Assembly (NCBI GenBank): GCA_035503615.1
Contig: DATJTI010000002.1
Coordinates: 1 to 37,650, forward strand
Source of the DNA: AP-15 sp035503615
GTDB lineage: Bacteria; Pseudomonadota; Alphaproteobacteria; ATCC43930; CGMCC-115725
DNA length: 37,650 bases
Direction: 5' to 3'
In this document: positions 32,416 through 37,650 of the stretch, piece by piece
Numbering within the stretch: position 1 is the stretch's first letter
Layout: each line of letters opens with the position of its first letter
Translations under genes and position numbers: made by a program
The notes under the pieces: generated by a model
Databases searched by the model: none
What the model was told of the DNA's origin: nothing
What the model saw: the letters and a program-made list of their open reading frames with translations, nothing else

Positions 32416-32862
32416 ATGGCTTCCGGAACCTCGCTGACACCCGGCCAGATCGAGGATTTGCGCATCCTCGCCGGGCTGATGATCCCGGCCAGCGCCGAAT
32501 ACGATGTGCCCGGCGCCGACGATCCGGCGATCCAGGCCGACATCATGGCAACCCTCGGCCGCGACACCGCGCCGGTATGCGCGGCGCTCGATCGGCTGGC
32601 ACATCTCGCCGGGATGCCGCTGGCTGCACTCGACCCGGCGCGTCGCGAGGCGGTGGCGGCCGAATTGCGCGCCGCGGGCGGTGCCGCGGTGGCGACGCTC
32701 GCCCGTGTCGTGCTGCAATGCTATTACCGCGACGATCGCGTCGTCCGCTCGCTCGGACTGGAGCCGCGGCCGCCCTATCCGCAGGGACATGTGCTGGAGG
32801 ATGGCGACTGGTCGCTGCTCGATCCGGTGCGAGCACGAGCGCCGATGTGGCGCCGCTCCTAG
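32416..32862 (+). CDS. Gluconate 2-dehydrogenase subunit 3-like protein
   Basis: A 148-residue protein of the gluconate_2-dh3 family, the small partner of GMC dehydrogenases. LTPGQIEDLRILAGLMIPAS is the family start, and VLQCYYRDDRVVRSLGLEPRPPYPQGH the conserved end. Well-known members carry a Tat signal that also exports the large subunit. Here the protein begins directly at the conserved domain, so the complex is probably cytoplasmic. ATG 32416 follows GAGG by six bases. An in-frame TTG at 32404 is a poorer choice. It lies eight bases after the GMC gene and is certainly cotranscribed with it. Confidence 0.88.
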   Translation: MASGTSLTPGQIEDLRILAGLMIPASAEYDVPGADDPAIQADIMATLGRDTAPVCAALDRLAHLAGMPLAALDPARREAVAAELRAAGGAAVATLARVVLQCYYRDDRVVRSLGLEPRPPYPQGHVLEDGDWSLLDPVRARAPMWRRS

Positions 32863-32950
32863 CCTCGGGCGGGAGTGGACGTCTCGCCTCGCATGGCGAT
32901 CCGAACCTGCCGTCCATCCTTCGCCCGATTGCGATCAGAGGAGAGCGCTG

Positions 32951-33901
32951 ATGCCGCACCAGATCCGTGCCGTTGTCGTCGATCCGTCGGTGCCCGGCCG
33001 GCTGGCGATCCGCGAGGTCGGCCTGCGCGATCCCGACCGTGACGAAGTCGGCGTCCGGGTCACCGCGATCTCGCTCAATCGTGGCGAGACGCGGCGCGCG
33101 TTGCAGGCCGCCGAACCGGGCTGGCGGCCCGGCTGGGATTTCGCCGGCATTGTCGAGACGGCTGCCGCCGATGGCAGCGGTCCGGCAATCGGCACCCGAA
33201 TCGTCGGTCTCCTGCCGTCGGGAGCCTGGGCCGAGCGGGTCAATTGCCGCAGCCATGCGGTGGCTGCCCTGCCCGGTGCAGTCAGCGACGCCGAGGCCGC
33301 GACGCTGCCGGTGGCCGGGCTGACGGCGCTGCACGCGCTGCGCCAGGGTGGGCTATTGCTCGGGCGCAAGGTTCTGGTCGATGGCGCCTCGGGCGGGGTC
33401 GGGCACCTCGCCTGCCAGCTCGCAGCGGCGGCCGGCGCCTTTGTCTGGGGGCATGTACGGCGCGACGAGCACCGCGCCGCGGTCGCCGAATGGTGCGGCG
33501 AGCGGGTGGTCGTCGGTCGCGAACTCGCCGCCGCCAAATCGCAAGGCCCGTTCTGGCTGATCCTCGATTCGGTCGGCGGCAGCGCGCTTGCCGCGGCACT
33601 CGACATGCTGCAGCCGAACGGCACCTGCGTGACGTTCGGGGTTTCCGGTGCAAGCGATGCGACGATCGCGAGCCGCGAGTTCTTCGCCACCGGCGGAACC
33701 CGGCTTTACGGCCTGACGCTGTTTCACGAGCTGATGAGCGTCGAGCGCGCGGGGATCGGCCTCGCTTTGCTGGCCGAGCTGATCGCCGCGCGGAAATTGC
33801 GGCCGCGCATTGCAGTCGAGGCGTCGTGGGACGAGATCGGCGGGATTGCCCAGCGGCTGATCGACCGAGACTTCATCGGCAAGGCGGTGCTGCACATCTG
33901 A
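32951..33901 (+). CDS. MDR/quinone oxidoreductase family protein
   Basis: Medium-chain dehydrogenase/reductase of 316 residues without structural or catalytic zinc motifs, thus of the quinone-oxidoreductase branch. A GroES-like N-terminal domain (SLNRGETRRAL, GWRPGWDFAGIVE) precedes the Rossmann domain with VDGASGGVGHLACQLA for NADPH binding. It should reduce an activated double bond or quinone with NADPH, but the substrate is not evident. ATG 32951 has GAGGAG six bases upstream. It follows the GMC pair in the same direction after 88 bases and could belong to the same transcript. It converges on the isochorismatase-like gene. Confidence 0.88.
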   Translation: MPHQIRAVVVDPSVPGRLAIREVGLRDPDRDEVGVRVTAISLNRGETRRALQAAEPGWRPGWDFAGIVETAAADGSGPAIGTRIVGLLPSGAWAERVNCRSHAVAALPGAVSDAEAATLPVAGLTALHALRQGGLLLGRKVLVDGASGGVGHLACQLAAAAGAFVWGHVRRDEHRAAVAEWCGERVVVGRELAAAKSQGPFWLILDSVGGSALAAALDMLQPNGTCVTFGVSGASDATIASREFFATGGTRLYGLTLFHELMSVERAGIGLALLAELIAARKLRPRIAVEASWDEIGGIAQRLIDRDFIGKAVLHI

Positions 33902-33930
33902 GCCGCAGCCATGTAAGCAGCTCCAGGCCC

Positions 33931-34539
33931 TTACTCCCGCAGCATCGCCGCGACCTCGTCGAGGCTGCGGATGCGCGCATACATTTTCATCGCCTTGTCG
34001 AGACTGTAGGCGTGAGCGGCAGCGTCGCTGCTCCAGCAGCATTCGCGCACCACAATCGAAGCGAGGTCGAGGTTGAAGGCTTCGCGCACGCTGGTCTCGA
34101 CCCCGCGATTGGTGGCGCCGCCGCCGATGATGATCGTGTCGCGCCGCAGCATGTGCAGGAGTTCGGCAACCCCGGTCCCGTAAAAGGCGCTCGGCCGGCG
34201 TTTCAAGAAGACGTAATCCTCGGGGCGCGGCGCGATCGCGTCGGGAAAACCGGCTTCCGGCGTGCCCTCGATCCCATTGGTCAGCGGCGGCACGCCGCTC
34301 TCCGCCGACAGATCGGTCGGCAACAGCACGACATCAGCCCCATCCGCGCGGCTCACCGGTGTCGTATAGATCACCGGCACCCCGGCTGCCCGCGCCGCGC
34401 CGATCATCGTCACCCAGGCATCGAGCACCGGCCGCATCGCCGCCCGCCGCGCCGCATCCGCCGGGGTGAGCGCGCGCCGGCACACATCATAGGCAATGAG
34501 CGCCGCCCGCCGTCGTTCGATCCGCTCGGTTTCCGGCAT
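33931..34539 (-). CDS. Isochorismatase-fold (cysteine hydrolase-like) protein without the catalytic Cys
   Basis: A 202-residue protein of the isochorismatase-like superfamily. Asp18 in LIAYD and Lys113 in FLKRRPSAFYGT fit the usual Asp-Lys-Cys triad. In the third motif, normally like GVATNVCVEST, this protein reads GGATNRGVETS, with Gly146 where the nucleophilic Cys belongs. It may therefore be inactive as an amidase, act by another mechanism as isochorismatases do, or have a binding role. ATG 34539 is the only reasonable start. It lies 42 bases downstream of the monooxygenase gene on the same strand, so the two are probably cotranscribed. Confidence 0.85.
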   Translation of the reverse strand: MPETERIERRRAALIAYDVCRRALTPADAARRAAMRPVLDAWVTMIGAARAAGVPVIYTTPVSRADGADVVLLPTDLSAESGVPPLTNGIEGTPEAGFPDAIAPRPEDYVFLKRRPSAFYGTGVAELLHMLRRDTIIIGGGATNRGVETSVREAFNLDLASIVVRECCWSSDAAAHAYSLDKAMKMYARIRSLDEVAAMLRE

Positions 34540-34581
34540 CGCTTTGCTGATCCCCTGTTCGTAGTGCGTCTAGCTGGGGCT

Positions 34582-36237
34582 CTAACCCAGTGACAGCCGG
34601 CGGTATCCTTGTGCGGCAACGGCGTCGCAATGCTCGCGGAAGGCAGGGTGGCCGCCGCTGTAGCGCATGATTTTGCGGGTTTGTTTGCCTTCGACGTTGC
34701 GGTTGACGCCGGTCATCCACGAATCGATCTCGTTCATCAGCAGGCCCTGGCCGGTCGCCAGAACGTGCTCGGTCCACTCGGCAACCCCGGCTTGGGTGGC
34801 CTCGATCCGGGTCAGGCCGCGGTCGCGCGCGAAGCGGACCAGGCCCGTCACCCATTCGACACTGTATTCGGCGGCGCGCGGGAAGTTGCCGAGCCCGGCA
34901 TGCGGGCCCATCACCATCAACAGGTTGGGAAAGCCCTCGACCAGGATGCCGAGAAAGGTCTGCGGCCCGTCCCGCCACTTGTCCTTGAGCCGCTGGCCGC
35001 CGAGGCCCGCGATGTCGATGCGGTCGAAGCTGCCGGTGATCGCGTCGAACCCGGTCGCGTAAATGATGATGTCGAATTCGTATTCGGCGGCGCTGGTCCT
35101 GATGCCGGTCGCGGTAATGCACTCGATCGGTGTCTCGTTGATGTCGACGAGCGCGACATTGGATTGGTTGTAGACTTCGTAATAGCCGGTCTCGAGCGGC
35201 ACGCGGCGGGTGCCGAAGCCGTGGTTCTTCGGGATCAGTTTCTCGGCCACCGCCGGGTCCTTGACGCGCTGGCGGATCTTGCGGGCGATGAAATCCGAAA
35301 CGAGGGCGTTGGCGGCGCGATCCACCAGGATGTCGCGGAAATTGCCCTGCCAGATGCCAAAACCCGGTTCGCCATAGAGCTTTTCCCAGAACGCCTCGCG
35401 CTCCTCTGGCGTCACCTCGTGGGTGGCGCGCGGGTCGGGCGCGTGGATAAAGCAGCCAGGAGTATCGTTGCAGCGCGCGAAGATCTCGGGATAGCGGGCG
35501 CGGATCCCCCGCATCTCCTCGTCGCCGATCCGGTCGTTGTGCAGCGGCGCGCACCAATTCGGGGTGCGCTGGAACACGGTGAGCTGCCGGGCCGCCTTCG
35601 CCACATGCGGGATCAATTGTATGGCGCTGGCGCCGGTGCCGATCACCGCGACCCGCTTGCCGGCGAAGGCGACCCCTTCCTTTGGCCAGAAATGGGTGTG
35701 GCAGGACGTGCCGAGAAAGCTCCCGATGCCGGGGATGCGCGGCATCGTCGCGGCCGAGAGCACACCGATTGCGGTGATCAGAAAGCGGCAGCGGTAGCGG
35801 CTGCCGTCTTCGAGCTCAACCTCCCAGCAGCGCGTTTCCTCGCGGTATTGCGCGGTGGTGACGCGGCTCTCGAACCGGATGTCGCGCCGCAGGTCGAATT
35901 TGTCGGCGACGTGGTTCAAATAGCGCTCGGTTTCGGGCTGCGAGGCGAACCGCTCGGCCCAGTCCCATTCTTCGAGCAGTTCGGGCGAAAACGAATAGCC
36001 GTAGGTATAGCTCTCCGAATCGAAGCGGGCGCCAGGATAGCGGTTCCAGTACCAGGTGCCGCCGACCCCGGTGCCGGTCTCGAACACCCGCACCCTGAGG
36101 CCGAGCGCGCGCAGCTTGTAGAGCGTGTAAAGCCCGGAAACCCCGGCGCCGATGACGATCGCATCGAACTCCGTCGCCGCCGGTCCGCTGCTGCGGTCCG
36201 GGCGCTCGGCGGCAATGGCATCCTGCGCGCGCATCAT
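34582..36237 (-). CDS. Flavin-containing monooxygenase of the Baeyer-Villiger type
   Basis: Class B flavoprotein monooxygenase of 551 residues that uses NADPH and oxygen to insert oxygen next to a ketone. FAD motif GAGVSG is at 30-35 and the NADPH motif GTGASA at 200-205. Between them lies the BVMO fingerprint FxGxxxHxxxWP, read as FLGTSCHTHFWP at 174-185. GVGGTWYWNRYPGARFD is typical too. The substrate is unknown. ATG 36237 is preceded by GGAGGAAAG, and a second ATG follows at once. The leader is nearly identical to that of the amidohydrolase upstream on the same strand, which lies 97 bases away, so an operon is likely. Confidence 0.93.
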   Translation of the reverse strand: MMRAQDAIAAERPDRSSGPAATEFDAIVIGAGVSGLYTLYKLRALGLRVRVFETGTGVGGTWYWNRYPGARFDSESYTYGYSFSPELLEEWDWAERFASQPETERYLNHVADKFDLRRDIRFESRVTTAQYREETRCWEVELEDGSRYRCRFLITAIGVLSAATMPRIPGIGSFLGTSCHTHFWPKEGVAFAGKRVAVIGTGASAIQLIPHVAKAARQLTVFQRTPNWCAPLHNDRIGDEEMRGIRARYPEIFARCNDTPGCFIHAPDPRATHEVTPEEREAFWEKLYGEPGFGIWQGNFRDILVDRAANALVSDFIARKIRQRVKDPAVAEKLIPKNHGFGTRRVPLETGYYEVYNQSNVALVDINETPIECITATGIRTSAAEYEFDIIIYATGFDAITGSFDRIDIAGLGGQRLKDKWRDGPQTFLGILVEGFPNLLMVMGPHAGLGNFPRAAEYSVEWVTGLVRFARDRGLTRIEATQAGVAEWTEHVLATGQGLLMNEIDSWMTGVNRNVEGKQTRKIMRYSGGHPAFREHCDAVAAQGYRRLSLG

Positions 36238-36334
36238 CGGCTTTCCTCCATGGGTTGATCCGCAGCGATCCCGGCCGCGATCGCCGCGACCGGCCCGGCA
36301 ACGCGGCATATCGCGCAACCGGGCCGCGGCGCGA

Positions 36335-37366
36335 TCACTCGGCGGCGATTGCCGGGCGCACGGCGTTGCCGGCGCGGGCCAGCAGCGCCGCGGCATTCCG
36401 GTGCAGGATCTGCTCGCGCGCGTCCTCGCCGATCGCCGCCTCGGCGAGCGCCTTCCGGGTCCAGTCGCAACCGAATTCGGTGCCGTCGGTGCCGCAGACG
36501 ATGCGGTCGGCGCCGTAGAGCCGCACCGCCGCCTCGATCGCGTGCGGGCCGAACGAGTTGCAATCGACATAGACCTTCGCCTTGCCGATGCGCGACGACG
36601 GCAATTCCTCCTCCGGTGTGTCGAGCAGGCAGCGGTGATCCATGCGCTCGACCTCATAGGGCAGGTTGCCGCCGAGATTGTGCACGACGACGGTCGCATC
36701 GGGGTAGGAGGCGAGGATATCGGTCAGGCACAGCGTGACCATCACCGAGGAGAGGCTCGCCTGCATGTCGAGCGTGCCGTTGCGGCGCCGCGCGTTGTCA
36801 GTGTCACCCGACACTTTGGGGAAGGCATCGCCCGGCCGCGGCCCGTGATGGATAAAGAGGGTCGCTTGCCGGCGATTGGCGACCTCGAACAATGGGCGGG
36901 CCGTTTCGGCATCCTGACGGGTGAGGAAGTAGTTGCCGGGGAGTTGCGCGCCAACCACACCCGGCAGGTCGAGCGCCCGCTCGAGCTCGGCAGCGGCCGC
37001 TTTCATGTCGGTCAAAGGCAGCGCGGCAAAGGCGGCGAAACGGCCGGGATGCTTCTGGCAGATCGCCGACATCCCGTCATTGACCTTGCGGCAAAGCGGG
37101 CCGGAAATATCGAGCGGTTGCGATTCGACCCAGCAGAACGAGCCGAGCAGCGACAACACGCTGGTCTCGACCCCCTGGCGGTCCATGCGGTCGAGGTGAA
37201 ACTCGACCTGGTCGAATGCCTCGGCGAGTGCCTGCTCGCCCATCCGCGACGCCAGCACTTCCGCGCCGGCGTCGTTCTTGAGAATGCGCGGCTCGCGGGT
37301 GCGGGCACGGAGCGCGTCGGCAACTTCGGCGGGCCGCCAATGGGCGTGCATATCGATCATGGGCAT
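36335..37366 (-). CDS. Amidohydrolase family 2, ACMSD-like
   Basis: Metal-dependent TIM-barrel hydrolase or decarboxylase of 343 residues, of the type that includes aminocarboxymuconate-semialdehyde decarboxylase. The metal site is MIDMHAHW (Asp5, His7, His9), followed by LFIHHGPRPGD, a conserved VVVHNLGGNLPYEVER and the Asp of VCGTDGTEFG. The substrate is not known. ACMSD itself would be a guess, and other members hydrolyse esters or lactones. ATG 37366 follows GGAGGAAAG at a normal distance. MIDMH at 37360 is a second choice. It is the first gene of a probable three-gene unit with the Baeyer-Villiger monooxygenase and the isochorismatase-like gene, in which a lactone or ester product could be hydrolysed. 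Confidence 0.87.
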   Translation of the reverse strand: MPMIDMHAHWRPAEVADALRARTREPRILKNDAGAEVLASRMGEQALAEAFDQVEFHLDRMDRQGVETSVLSLLGSFCWVESQPLDISGPLCRKVNDGMSAICQKHPGRFAAFAALPLTDMKAAAAELERALDLPGVVGAQLPGNYFLTRQDAETARPLFEVANRRQATLFIHHGPRPGDAFPKVSGDTDNARRRNGTLDMQASLSSVMVTLCLTDILASYPDATVVVHNLGGNLPYEVERMDHRCLLDTPEEELPSSRIGKAKVYVDCNSFGPHAIEAAVRLYGADRIVCGTDGTEFGCDWTRKALAEAAIGEDAREQILHRNAAALLARAGNAVRPAIAAE

Positions 37367-37432
37367 GGGCTTTCCTCCATCGGTTGGCGAAAGCTTACCC
37401 GCACCGCGAGCCGCCGCAAAGCGCCTCTCGCG

Positions 37433-37650
37433 TCAGCACAATCCCCCGTGCGGCCAAACCTTGGGCGCCGGCGGCGGCTCTGGCGGCGATGTTGCGGTCA
37501 GGCGCGCGACCCACCGGCGCACCCAATGCCGCCGGCGCATCTGGGCTTCGGCAAGCACCACCTCGACCCTCGGCTCCGAGAGACCGTGCTGGATCGAGAC
37601 AGAGTCGACGAAACGGCGGGCCTCCGCTTCGGCGATCCAATTCAGCCGGA
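37433..37650 (-). CDS. Hypothetical protein, C-terminal part only
   Basis: On the minus strand a frame enters at the window edge and encodes 71 residues up to TGA at 37433-37435. The composition looks coding: RLNWIAEAEARRFVDSV, SIQHGLSEPRVEVVLAEA, a basic MRRRHWVRRWVARL and a proline-rich tail. The FV...HGLSEPRVEVVLAEA stretch recalls the helical start of MltB-type lytic transglycosylases. However, here the protein ends soon after, so either the likeness is accidental or the gene is truncated. The neighbouring frame ending at 37395 is longer but less protein-like. Product unknown. Confidence 0.5.
   Translation of the reverse strand, partial: RLNWIAEAEARRFVDSVSIQHGLSEPRVEVVLAEAQMRRRHWVRRWVARLTATSPPEPPPAPKVWPHGGLC

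Noticed and set aside
37395..37640. 81-residue minus-strand frame at the right edge
   Set aside because: The adjacent frame ending at 37433 has a more protein-like sequence, and both cannot be real over the same bases.

Overview
The window is a dense, high-GC (roughly two thirds G+C by eye) bacterial chromosome segment with GTG and ATG starts, Shine-Dalgarno sites and short gaps. The priA / DUF484 / xerC neighbourhood, a PmtA-like methyltransferase, a protein with two cold-shock domains, an SCO copper protein and many amidohydrolase, SDR and FAH-family catabolic genes suggest an alphaproteobacterium, perhaps Rhodospirillales-like. That placement is an inference, because no rRNA or tRNA gene is present.

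Layout. 1-5.4 kb: the 3' end of an unknown gene, then housekeeping genes (priA on minus; a DUF484 gene and xerC on plus) and an SDR. 5.4-6.0 kb: a frameshifted remnant of a c-type cytochrome-like protein and a hairpin terminator. 6.0-13.3 kb: an amidohydrolase, a VOC protein, a haloacetate dehalogenase with the full set of fluoroacetate-dehalogenase residues, a long-chain acyl-CoA ligase, SCO, a methyltransferase and a double cold-shock protein. 13.4-19.0 kb: a six-gene acid-sugar cluster. It has a minus operon (otnI-denD-SDR-FAH hydrolase) divergent from a plus operon (otnK-otnC). It combines the known D-erythronate pathway with two enzymes resembling the non-phosphorylative 2-keto-3-deoxy-sugar-acid route. 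19.0-22.1 kb: two GT39-type membrane glycosyltransferases that converge and share a CTAG at their stop codons. 22.3-23.6 kb: a thiolase-fold protein without the usual N-terminal cysteine. 23.6-24.8 kb: a lower-GC toxin-antitoxin-like module, with a PIN-domain toxin overlapped by an unusually long partner whose N-terminus resembles SeqA, preceded by a promoter embedded in a two-tier dyad. 24.8-30.6 kb: a COG3618-type amidohydrolase and the trehalose operon treZ-treY. 30.8-37.4 kb: a GMC oxidoreductase with a gluconate-dehydrogenase-subunit-3-like partner, an MDR oxidoreductase, an isochorismatase-fold protein lacking its cysteine, a Baeyer-Villiger-type monooxygenase and an ACMSD-like amidohydrolase. 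A cut-off gene ends the window.

How the genes work together. The otn/den cluster should oxidise D-erythronate, isomerise and phosphorylate the oxo-tetronate, and decarboxylate it to a triose phosphate. The linked SDR and FAH enzymes could feed a second sugar acid to pyruvate. TreZ and TreY together make trehalose from maltodextrins. The scattered hydrolases, dehalogenase, monooxygenase, acyl-CoA ligase and thiolase-like protein suggest a versatile catabolic lifestyle. The least ordinary locus is the SeqA-like/PIN module at 23.6-24.8 kb. No CRISPR array, insertion sequence, tRNA or rRNA was seen.
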